Source: an uncultured Oscillospiraceae bacterium (GTDB lineage Bacteria; Bacillota; Clostridia; Oscillospirales; Ruminococcaceae). From it: a stretch of 6,249 bases of DNA. Shown piece by piece: positions 1-5,707 of the stretch. Position 1 is the stretch's first letter. Each line of letters opens with the position of its first letter. The stretch is taken from assembly GCA_934456315.1 (NCBI GenBank), contig CAKSHG010000137.1, positions 1-6,249 on the forward strand, in the 5' to 3' direction. The translations under genes and the position numbers were made by a program. The notes beneath the pieces are model-generated. The model saw only the letters and a program-made list of their open reading frames with translations, ran no database searches and was not told the DNA's origin.

Positions 1-1
1 G

Positions 2-508
2 CTGAATATCCTGATGGTGTGGTTCCTTACCGGACTGTGGCACGGAGCGAGCTGGAATTTCGTGCTGTGGGGGCTGTATTTCGGCGCGATAATAATGCTC
101 GAGAAGTACACGATAATCAGGATCCATGACAGGATACCGGGATTCATTCTGCATATCTACAGCCTGTTCGTCATCGTGTTCGGCTGGGTGATTTTCTACT
201 TCACCGACCTGTCAAGGCTCGGGGAATTCGCCGGGATACTGTTCGGCGGAGGAACGTCCAGCTGGGACCTCGTCGCGCAGAACGAGCTGACCGGAAACCT
301 CTGGCTCATCATTGCGGGGATAATCTGCTGCCTGCCCGTCGGAAAGGGTATCCGCAGCCTGTACGAACGGGCGGCGTTTGACGGCAGCGCCGGAGCGGAG
401 GTCCTGGTGACCGGAGCGAAAACGCTCTGTGCGGCGGCGCTGCTTGTATCCTGCACGCTGCTTCTCATCGGCAGCACTACAAATCCGTTCCTGTACCTTC
501 GATTCTGA
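2..508 (+). CDS. MBOAT family membrane O-acyltransferase (AlgI/DltB-like), C-terminal part, 5' end outside window
   Basis: The reading frame is open from base 2, so this is the last 168 codons of a gene that starts upstream; the ATG at 14 is internal. The segment LTGLWHGASWNFVLWG near the left edge carries the invariant MBOAT histidine (codon 41-43) in the WHG context seen in AlgI, PatA and DltB proteins. Three further hydrophobic stretches follow, and the protein ends in NPFLYLRF, a typical C-terminus for clostridial AlgI-like proteins. By family knowledge these integral membrane proteins move an acyl group, usually acetyl, across the membrane to an extracytoplasmic acceptor. Full-length members have roughly 450-500 residues, so about two thirds is missing. 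The DHHW gene starts 18 bases downstream, the usual partner of such a protein, which favours polysaccharide O-acetylation over DltB-type D-alanylation. Family assignment is firm; the acyl substrate is inferred. Confidence 0.93.
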   Translation: MNILMVWFLTGLWHGASWNFVLWGLYFGAIIMLEKYTIIRIHDRIPGFILHIYSLFVIVFGWVIFYFTDLSRLGEFAGILFGGGTSSWDLVAQNELTGNLWLIIAGIICCLPVGKGIRSLYERAAFDGSAGAEVLVTGAKTLCAAALLVSCTLLLIGSTTNPFLYLRF

Positions 509-526
509 CAGGGGGCAAAGAGCTAA

Positions 527-2002
527 ATGAAACGCAGACCCGAAAAGAAATACAAAGAACCCCGCGTGCCGAAGCGCCGCAGGATATCCGACATAGTTTA
601 CCTCATGACGATACTGACCGCGTTCGAAACCATCGGCATAGCGATGCTGGTTTTCCCGCGCAGCACGGAAAGCATCACCGAGAAGCGCGAGTTGAAAAAG
701 TTCCCGGAGCTTTCTGCGGAAAGCTGGTTCAGCGGGGATTTCACCGCCGGGATATCCGAGTGGTTCAGCGACACCGTTCCCGCCAGGGACGAGGTGACGA
801 ACCTCTCCACGCAGCTGCGGGAGCTTCGCGGATTCCGCCAGGACGGCATACGCCTGCACAACGTAGGCACCGTGCAGTCCGAGGCAAGCAAGCCTTCCAC
901 ACCGGAGCAGCCCTCCGATTCCTCCGCGCTGTCTGATACCTCCACTTCTGAAAGCAGACCCGCTCCCGGGGAAGCAGGTGAGAACAGCTCCTCAAAGCCG
1001 CAGACGACTGCACCTGAGGTATCCGCCGAGCCGGCTGAAACCACGGAGGAATCCGTGATCAACGAGGACGACGCAGTCACCATCACCAACAACGGTATCG
1101 CGGTCGTAGGGACCCGCGCGCTCATGCTGTACGGCGGAAGCTACTCCGTCGGTGAGAAGTACGCCGGGGTGGTCAACAAATACAAGGAAGCGCTTGGGGA
1201 CGGCGTGAACGTCTACGCGATGGTTATACCGACCTCCTGCGAGTTCTACAGCCCGGATTCCGTCAAGGTCTACTGCGGAAGCCAGAAGGACAACATCGAC
1301 TACGTTTACAGCCTGCTGAAGGGCGCTTCCGGAGTCGACGCGTATTCCGCGCTGAAAAAACACGTCCGGGAGGACATCTACCTGCGCACCGACCACCATT
1401 GGGCGCCGCTGGGAGCGTACTATGCGGCGCAGGCGTTCGCGGAAGCGGCGGGCGTTCCGTTCAGGGACATCTCGGAGTACGAGCAGCGGGTAGTCCACGA
1501 CTACGTCGGCACGATGTACGGCTACACGGAGGACGTGGTTCTGAAAAACAATCCGGAGGACTTCGTGTACTACGTCCCGAAAACCGTGGAGTACTCCACG
1601 ACCTACTACGACTATATCCTTGACAGCGGAAAGATCGTCGGAGCGAACGCGCCGTACAATGCGGACTTCTTCATCAAATTCGGCGACGGCAACGGCATGG
1701 CTTACTGCACGTTCATGGGCGGTGACGCCAAGATAGTCAAGGTGAGCACCAACGCCGGCACCGGCAGGAAGCTCGCCATATTCAAGGACAGCTACGGGAA
1801 TGCGCTCCCGCCGTACCTCATGGGTTCATTCGACGAAATAACCGTGATAGACATGCGTTATTTCACGCACAACGCGGTGGATTTCCTCAAGGAAAACGGC
1901 GTAACGGACGTGCTGTTCGCAAACAACGCGTTCCACGCGGCGACTGCGTCCACGGTGACCTACTATAACAATTTCCTCACCCAGTCTGACTGGGGATTCT
2001 AA
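527..2002 (+). CDS. DHHW family protein (AlgX/AlgJ-like, SGNH-type), probable extracytoplasmic O-acetyltransferase partner of the MBOAT protein
   Basis: The 491-residue protein has a basic N-terminus (residues 1-20) and one membrane segment (about 23-44), which looks like a signal anchor placing the rest outside the cell. Residues 50-110 have the usual DHHW-family start (KFPELSAESWFSGDFT, then SDTVPARDE). Residues 114-180 form a low-complexity linker rich in Ser, Thr, Pro and Glu. The catalytic-type domain follows, with TDHHW at 288-292 and KDSYGNALPPY at 420-430. In AlgX an Asp-x-His pair and a distant Ser form the acetyl-transfer triad; D289, H291 and S422 are the likely equivalents by motif. 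IDMRYF at 441-446 is also typical. It sits directly behind the MBOAT gene, and by analogy with AlgI/AlgJ/AlgX the pair would acetylate a surface polysaccharide or wall polymer. The start is the first ATG after the MBOAT stop. Purine-rich AGGGGG and AAAGAG lie upstream with less than ideal spacing. The polymer is unknown. Confidence 0.88.
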   Translation: MKRRPEKKYKEPRVPKRRRISDIVYLMTILTAFETIGIAMLVFPRSTESITEKRELKKFPELSAESWFSGDFTAGISEWFSDTVPARDEVTNLSTQLRELRGFRQDGIRLHNVGTVQSEASKPSTPEQPSDSSALSDTSTSESRPAPGEAGENSSSKPQTTAPEVSAEPAETTEESVINEDDAVTITNNGIAVVGTRALMLYGGSYSVGEKYAGVVNKYKEALGDGVNVYAMVIPTSCEFYSPDSVKVYCGSQKDNIDYVYSLLKGASGVDAYSALKKHVREDIYLRTDHHWAPLGAYYAAQAFAEAAGVPFRDISEYEQRVVHDYVGTMYGYTEDVVLKNNPEDFVYYVPKTVEYSTTYYDYILDSGKIVGANAPYNADFFIKFGDGNGMAYCTFMGGDAKIVKVSTNAGTGRKLAIFKDSYGNALPPYLMGSFDEITVIDMRYFTHNAVDFLKENGVTDVLFANNAFHAATASTVTYYNNFLTQSDWGF

Positions 2003-2016
2003 GGCGCTATTGTTAT

Positions 2017-2412
2017 CTATTCACGGTCTGACGTCCCCGGTTTTTCGGGGACTTTTTGTTTTGCGGGGGCTTTCCGGAGCAGCTCCCGGATACCGAACGC
2101 CAGCAGGAACACTGCGTAGATTTTCCGGAGCAGGTCGTTGCCGACGAGGTTAGCCGCGCAGGTCCCGAGAACTGCGCCTATCACTCCGCCGGGGATCATT
2201 TTGAGCACCAGCCGCTTGTCGATAAGCCCTCCGCGCAGGTGCATCACCACGGAGATAAGCGCGACCGGCAGGAAAAACAGCAGATTCACTCCCTGCGCCT
2301 GGCGCTGCGGCATTCCATCGTGGAGCGTGAGCCAGATGAGCAGCACAAAACCGCCGCCCAGACCCATCGAGGCTACTACCCCGGAAAGCGCGCCTACAAC
2401 AGCATTTATCAT
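2017..2412 (-). CDS. Half-length TauE/SafE (TSUP) family membrane protein, second gene of the pair
   Basis: This 131-residue membrane protein has about four hydrophobic helices (roughly residues 2-29, 40-58, 68-88 and 95-112) and a charged C-terminal tail. GALSGVVASMGLGGG at 7-21 is the glycine-rich repeat motif found at the start of each half of TauE/SafE permeases, which normally have about 250 residues and eight helices. The length fits one half. I chose the ATG at 2412-2410 because it overlaps the upstream stop as ATGA and because residues before it would interrupt the motif spacing. GGTGAGGTC about ten bases upstream can serve as ribosome binding site, and the overlap suggests translational coupling. 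TSUP proteins export or import small anions such as sulfite, sulfonates or sulfoacetate; the substrate here cannot be told. Codons for residues 121-127 are the terminator hairpin of the facing DHHW gene. The stop is only 14 bases from the DHHW stop. Confidence 0.85.
   Translation of the reverse strand: MINAVVGALSGVVASMGLGGGFVLLIWLTLHDGMPQRQAQGVNLLFFLPVALISVVMHLRGGLIDKRLVLKMIPGGVIGAVLGTCAANLVGNDLLRKIYAVFLLAFGIRELLRKAPAKQKVPEKPGTSDRE
2033..2062 (+). terminator. Rho-independent terminator of the MBOAT-DHHW operon
   Basis: A perfect 7-bp stem, GTCCCCG (2033-2039) with CGGGGAC (2046-2052), encloses a six-base loop. It is followed on the + strand by TTTTTGTTTT (2053-2062). It starts 31 bases after the DHHW stop. 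On the minus strand no T run follows the stem, so it should act only rightward. The hairpin lies inside the last codons of the opposing gene. Confidence 0.9.
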
Positions 2413-2780
2413 GACAACAGCGACCTCACCGCCGCTGCGCAGATGAGCGCTCCGAACAGCCGCTGGAGCCATACCGCGTGTATTTTCCGCAGGAAGAACG
2501 CGCCCGCGAGCGCTCCGCCGGCTCCCCAGGGGACATAGGAAAACGCGGTCTGAAAGTCTATCCCGCCGCTGAACAGATAGGACAGAGCTGCCGTAAGGCT
2601 CAGCACGAATATCAGCGCGACTGAATCGGCGTGCGCGTGCTTCATTGCGTCGGCGGGAGGAAGCTCCGGCTGGAGCTTCCTCTGCTCGAGCTCCAGTATC
2701 GGGACGGCGGCAACGCCGCCTCCGCTTCCGAAGAAGCCGTTGAGTATTCCGCAGAGCATTCCCTCAAAAAAGTACTTCAT
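2409..2780 (-). CDS. Half-length TauE/SafE (TSUP) family membrane protein, first gene of the pair
   Basis: This 123-residue membrane protein has about four hydrophobic stretches (roughly residues 4-29, 51-70, 80-97 and 103-121). GILNGFFGSGGGVAAVPIL at 11-29 is the glycine-rich TauE/SafE half-repeat, and KHAHADSVALIFVLSLTAA at 47-65 matches the conserved second-helix region. The frame stays open upstream to 3080, but that part is antisense to the phosphodiesterase gene and is not hydrophobic in a family-like way. The start was set at the ATG at 2780-2778, preceded by GGGTGAT as a plausible ribosome binding site. The stop overlaps the ATG of the second half-transporter gene (ATGA, 2412-2409). 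Together the two products equal one normal TSUP permease, so a heterodimer is the simplest reading. The substrate is unknown. A terminator for the upstream gene lies at 2841-2864, so this pair is probably transcribed from the short gap before it. Confidence 0.87.
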   Translation of the reverse strand: MKYFFEGMLCGILNGFFGSGGGVAAVPILELEQRKLQPELPPADAMKHAHADSVALIFVLSLTAALSYLFSGGIDFQTAFSYVPWGAGGALAGAFFLRKIHAVWLQRLFGALICAAAVRSLLS

Positions 2781-2840
2781 AATATCACCCGTATTATTGT
2801 GCGCGTTAAGTTGGCGCAATTTACGCGGTAATATAAGGAA
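2781..2840 (-). promoter_or_regulatory. Short leader and presumed promoter of the half-TSUP operon, with an imperfect palindrome
   Basis: These 60 bases lie between the phosphodiesterase terminator and the first half-TSUP gene, so transcription of that pair most likely starts here. No strong SigA promoter is visible. The best candidate is TTGCGC (2819-2814) with AATAAT (2798-2793) at a short 15-base spacing on the minus strand. Across 2802-2827 there is an imperfect palindrome with outer arms CGCGTTAA and TTTACGCG (one mismatch), which could be an operator or an RNA hairpin. The promoter call is weak; the palindrome is directly visible. Confidence 0.3.
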
Positions 2841-2864
2841 AAGTGCAGCCTGACGGCTGCACTT
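2831..2864 (-). terminator. Rho-independent terminator of the EAL phosphodiesterase gene
   Basis: A perfect 10-bp stem, AAGTGCAGCC (2841-2850) with GGCTGCACTT (2855-2864), has a four-base loop. It starts five bases beyond the TAA of the minus-strand EAL gene. Read on the minus strand it is followed by TTCCTTATAT (2840-2831), a moderately T-rich tail. It separates the EAL gene from the half-TSUP operon. The + strand side also has CTGTTTT, so it might work in both directions, but no + strand gene runs into it. Confidence 0.8.
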
Positions 2865-2869
2865 CTGTT

Positions 2870-4816
2870 TTATGTATTGACTCTTGTGCGGTTGTTCCAC
2901 CTGTCGATGAACTCCACGAATTCGTGCTGCGGGATAGGCTTCGAGAAGAAGTAACCCTGAATGAAATCGCACTTCAGGTCGGAGAATTTCTGCACCATTT
3001 CTTTCGTTTCTATGCCCTCGACGACTATCTCCATATTGAGGTCCTTTATCATGTTGACGGTGTTCTGGAGTATCGTCCACATCTTGCTGTTCTGGTTGTT
3101 GACGAAGGTCTTGTCGAGCTTTACTATCTTCAGCGGGAGCGCCGCAATGCGGTACATGTTGGAATATCCTGTGCCGTAGTCGTCCAGCGAGAACGTCAGC
3201 CCCGCGTTGCTAAGCTGTGTCAGGTTCTCGGTCATGACGCTCTGGTCGTAGCTTGCGGCGGTTTCGGTTATCTCGAGGTTTATCTGGTTGGAGGTCACGC
3301 CGTAGCGGCTCATCAGCTCAAGTATCTTGTCGGCAAGTCCGTGGTTCATGCACTGCGAAACCGACAGGTTTATCTCGATGTATTCAAGTCCGAGCTTCTT
3401 GTATTCCGAGCTTGCGATGAACCGGAACACCTCGTTCAGGACGTAATCGCCTATCTTGTGTATCGCGCCGCTTTTCTCCGCCGCAGGAATGAAAATCTCC
3501 GGTGAAACGAACCCTTCCTTTTCGTCTATCAGCCTTATCAGTGCCTCCGCAGAGAGGAACTTTTTCTTTTCTACGGAGTATATCGGCTGGTAGTAGACGT
3601 GCAGCCCGTGGTTCGCGAGGGCGCGATCGATGATATTGTCGACCCCGGTCAGCAGTGATACCATGCGTTTCACGGTGCTTCCGTCGGCGTGTATAACCTC
3701 GCCGCTGTAGGGCAGCTTTTCGTGGAAATCGGTTCCGAAGGATATCAGCGACTGGAAGCTGTCGATGTCCTCCGGGCACTTTGCGAGGCAGACGAACGGT
3801 ATCAGGTTCAGGTCGAACTGGTCTATCTTGATGGTCTTGTGCAGCTCATTGTTGATGAGCCCGGCGACAAACTCCGCGTTAATGCGGTTGTAGGAGTTCA
3901 CGACCAGCCGGAAGCGTCCGCGGTCAAGGTAGTAGGCAGCGCCGTGGGTTTTTGCGGCGCGGTTCTGTTCGAGTATTTTCCTGCCGGTTTTCATGAGCAG
4001 CTTCTGAGTCTTGTCGTAGCCGAGCATTTTCTGTATCGAATCGTAGTTCGAGATGTTCACCAGGATAATTGTGATATGGTTTCGTATCTCGAAGTTCTTT
4101 TTCATATCCTCGGCGTAGGCGCTGTACTTGCAAAGCCCGGTGAACGAGTCGATGAGGTTTTCCGGACGCTGTATCATGACTGTCATGATCAGAACTCCGA
4201 TGGTGTTGCCGAAAACCATGACCTTGATATCCGGTTCAAGCGCATGTAACAGCACAAGGCAGCGCATTATCGGCAGCATCATAAGCAGCGCGAGCATTTT
4301 CCGCACGGTGAACAGCCTGCGGTAGACGATGATGTAGATGATGCTTATCAGAATATAGATCCCCGCCATATTGTAGGGCAGGAACGACAGCGGTCCCAAA
4401 GTGTAGACGCCGTCCACAAAATCAAACATGCAGTGCGTGGATGCATTTGCAATCAGCAGCCCGATAACTCCGAGATACGGCAATGCCATCAGGCACGCCA
4501 CAGGTTTGTTCGACGTTATCTTTTCCCAGGTGTTCGTCAGGCTGATGACGAACATCAGGAACAGCGGTGATATCGAGTTGTATACCAGCAGATAAACTGA
4601 ATGCGCGAGTGAACGCGCGGAGTAGTCCAGCGAGCCTGCGTTATCCAGCAGGACCGCCCAAATGTCGGAAGCGCCGCTAAGTATCGTCATTATTACGAGC
4701 GCGATGAAGAAATGATTGGTCGTACCCTTGGACATGCGCCGTGTTAACTGCGATATAAGAATGATCGTAAGGATAAGCAGTGCTGCAATATCCAGATGTA
4801 TAAGTTTTTCAGTCAT
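2870..4816 (-). CDS. Membrane-bound EAL-domain protein with degenerate GGDEF domain, probable cyclic-di-GMP phosphodiesterase
   Basis: The 648 residues fall into three parts. Residues 1-215 hold about seven hydrophobic helices, like 7TM sensor regions of signalling proteins. Residues 222-370 resemble a GGDEF domain: DSFTGLCKYSAY at 223-234 matches the usual DxLTGLxNR start, but the active-site GGDEF loop reads DRGRF (298-302), so cyclase activity is very unlikely. Residues 390-640 form an EAL domain with the expected catalytic and metal-binding residues in place: E424 in the EAL signature, N483 in EINLS, E515 in LEITET, D545 and D546 in DDYGTGYS, K566 and D568, E600 in VEGIET, and Q620 in QGYFF. 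By family knowledge it should hydrolyse c-di-GMP to pGpG, with the degenerate GGDEF part possibly sensing GTP. The start is the first ATG after the predicted promoter, with AGAGGG seven bases upstream. It forms its own transcription unit, with a terminator at 2841-2864. Confidence 0.93.
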   Translation of the reverse strand: MTEKLIHLDIAALLILTIILISQLTRRMSKGTTNHFFIALVIMTILSGASDIWAVLLDNAGSLDYSARSLAHSVYLLVYNSISPLFLMFVISLTNTWEKITSNKPVACLMALPYLGVIGLLIANASTHCMFDFVDGVYTLGPLSFLPYNMAGIYILISIIYIIVYRRLFTVRKMLALLMMLPIMRCLVLLHALEPDIKVMVFGNTIGVLIMTVMIQRPENLIDSFTGLCKYSAYAEDMKKNFEIRNHITIILVNISNYDSIQKMLGYDKTQKLLMKTGRKILEQNRAAKTHGAAYYLDRGRFRLVVNSYNRINAEFVAGLINNELHKTIKIDQFDLNLIPFVCLAKCPEDIDSFQSLISFGTDFHEKLPYSGEVIHADGSTVKRMVSLLTGVDNIIDRALANHGLHVYYQPIYSVEKKKFLSAEALIRLIDEKEGFVSPEIFIPAAEKSGAIHKIGDYVLNEVFRFIASSEYKKLGLEYIEINLSVSQCMNHGLADKILELMSRYGVTSNQINLEITETAASYDQSVMTENLTQLSNAGLTFSLDDYGTGYSNMYRIAALPLKIVKLDKTFVNNQNSKMWTILQNTVNMIKDLNMEIVVEGIETKEMVQKFSDLKCDFIQGYFFSKPIPQHEFVEFIDRWNNRTRVNT

Positions 4817-4854
4817 AGGGAATCCCTCTTGATCCTATCTGTACTAATATATAC

Positions 4855-4883
4855 ATTATAGCATGAAATGATTTTAATTGCAA
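4855..4883 (-). promoter_or_regulatory. SigA-type promoter of the EAL phosphodiesterase gene
   Basis: On the minus strand a perfect TATAAT (4860-4855) lies 17 bases after TTGCAA (4883-4878, 4 of 6 consensus bases). Transcription would start near 4848, giving a leader of about 32 bases with AGAGGG before the ATG at 4816. A leader this short leaves no room for a riboswitch. Confidence 0.7.
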
Positions 4884-5045
4884 CACTATGGCAAGGCGTA
4901 GACAGTGAATTTGTTAATGTTGCATAAAAAATCGACTGCTTTTGCATGATTTGAACTGAATAGACTTTTAATATTTCAGTTGCTTAACATTTGTGTGTAT
5001 AATAAACGACTGATACAGCAAATCGCTGAATAATTCCATGGGATA
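4884..5045. other. AT-rich intergenic spacer without a recognisable gene
   Basis: This stretch lies between the GNAT stop and the EAL promoter, both on the minus strand. It is clearly more AT-rich than the flanking genes and contains no open frame with a ribosome binding site. A 7-bp inverted repeat, AACTGAA (4954-4960) with TTCAGTT (4975-4981), has a 14-base loop. A TATAAT on the + strand at 4998-5003 lacks a good -35 partner. No convincing terminator for the GNAT gene is visible, so some read-through into the EAL gene is possible. Confidence 0.5.
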
Positions 5046-5588
5046 TCAGATTTTATAAACCTCATGATGTATGGCAGATGAGATGTTTGTAAAATCCGCA
5101 CCGTTCAGTGGCTTTGTGGACATCAGCATAAGTGGAAGCGGGTCAGGGTTTCCATAGAAAGCAGGCTGGAAGTATTCTCCCGAGTTCAGCGTAAATCCGA
5201 GCCGCTGGTAGAATCCCACGCGGCGGCGGGCGGTTTCGTCCTCGGGAGGTTCCACCTCTAGGACTATCAGCGCGGGTCTTGAGGACGAGATCAGCTCCCT
5301 CATCATTCCGGAGCCGACGCCTTTTCCACGCAGTTCCGGGGAGGTGGCGAAATGCTCGACGAAGATAAAGCCGTGCTCCGGAAGCTCGTAGTAATTGATG
5401 AACGCAGCAGGAACGCCCTCCGGCTCGCAGCACATGCAGCGGAAATTATCCCTGGAATGCTCGCGGCGATGGAGCTCGGCGTTTCCGCGCTCCGACTTCG
5501 GGAATGAGTTTTCAAGAATGCTGAACACACGTTCGAATTTTTCATCTGGAATGGGGTTTGACTTGCTGTAGGTAAAGATATGATCCAT
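5046..5588 (-). CDS. GNAT family N-acetyltransferase
   Basis: This is a 180-residue protein of single GNAT-domain size. VEHFATSPELRGKGVGSGMM at 77-96 is motif A, with the acetyl-CoA pyrophosphate-binding loop RGKGVG at 87-92. ARRRVGFYQRLGFT at 120-133 is motif B, with the usual FYxRLGF. VLEVEPPEDE at 109-118 and the end YFQPAFYGNP followed by PLMLMS match a common but poorly characterised clostridial GNAT subgroup. The acceptor substrate cannot be told from sequence. The frame is open up to 5717, but the ATG at 5588-5586 was chosen because AAAGGAG stands five bases before it and the predicted transcription start (near 5606) excludes the earlier ATGs. The gene diverges from the sigma factor gene. 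Confidence 0.92.
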   Translation of the reverse strand: MDHIFTYSKSNPIPDEKFERVFSILENSFPKSERGNAELHRREHSRDNFRCMCCEPEGVPAAFINYYELPEHGFIFVEHFATSPELRGKGVGSGMMRELISSSRPALIVLEVEPPEDETARRRVGFYQRLGFTLNSGEYFQPAFYGNPDPLPLMLMSTKPLNGADFTNISSAIHHEVYKI

Positions 5589-5593
5589 CTGAA

Positions 5594-5600
5594 CTCCTTT
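5594..5600 (-). promoter_or_regulatory. Ribosome binding site that fixes the GNAT start
   Basis: AAAGGAG on the minus strand, five bases before the ATG at 5588-5586, is a near-perfect Shine-Dalgarno site. It argues against the upstream in-frame ATGs at 5717, 5606 and 5603. Confidence 0.85.
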
Positions 5601-5612
5601 CATCATACTGAT

Positions 5613-5641
5613 ATGATACCATAAAATGAACAGGATTTCAA
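5613..5641 (-). promoter_or_regulatory. SigA-type promoter of the GNAT gene
   Basis: On the minus strand TTGAAA (5641-5636, 5 of 6) and TATCAT (5618-5613, 5 of 6) are separated by exactly 17 bases. Transcription would start near 5606, leaving a leader of about 18 bases that just contains the ribosome binding site. The element overlaps the predicted sigma-gene promoter on the opposite strand. Confidence 0.7.
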
Positions 5642-5656
5642 GTCTGGGAATATAAT
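5627..5656 (+). promoter_or_regulatory. Candidate SigA-type promoter of the sigK-like gene
   Basis: A perfect TATAAT (5651-5656) follows TGAACA (5627-5632, 4 of 6) with an 18-base spacer. Transcription would start near 5663, giving a leader of about 45 bases with GGGAGGA at 5694-5700. The -35 is only fair, so a second sporulation sigma factor could instead be the real user of this region; I cannot assign one from the bases seen. Confidence 0.5.
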
Positions 5657-5707
5657 ACAAGCAGTGGGAAATAGAATTTACGAGAACATGAACGGGAGGA
5701 TAAGGAT

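Noticed and set aside
1980..1994. Hairpin CCCAGT/ACTGGG just before the DHHW stop codon
   Set aside because: It has a six-base stem inside coding sequence with no T run on either strand; the real terminator lies 40 bases further on.
2843..3505. Long + strand open frame of 220 codons opposite the EAL gene
   Set aside because: It is antisense to the conserved EAL domain, has no family-like motif or ribosome binding site, and its composition is what the reverse of a GC-rich gene gives. The same reasoning removes the + strand frames at 2056-2538 and 3689-4249 and the minus frames at 212-859 and 992-1498.
4817..4848. c-di-GMP riboswitch before the EAL gene
   Set aside because: The predicted leader is only about 32 bases, too short for a GEMM-type aptamer, and no such fold is visible upstream.
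4954..4981. Inverted repeat AACTGAA/TTCAGTT as operator or terminator
   Set aside because: Seven base pairs with a 14-base loop in AT-rich sequence could be chance. There is no T tract, and it is about 70 bases upstream of the EAL -35.
4998..5003. TATAAT on the + strand as promoter of a small or antisense RNA
   Set aside because: It has no good -35 at 16-18 bases, sits in an AT-rich spacer where such a hexamer is expected by chance, and no terminator-bounded transcript follows.
5010..5049. CTGATA/TATCAG arms with an inner CAGC/GCTG hairpin at the GNAT stop, as a terminator
   Set aside because: The stems are six and four base pairs with a large unpaired stretch, and no run of T follows on the minus strand.
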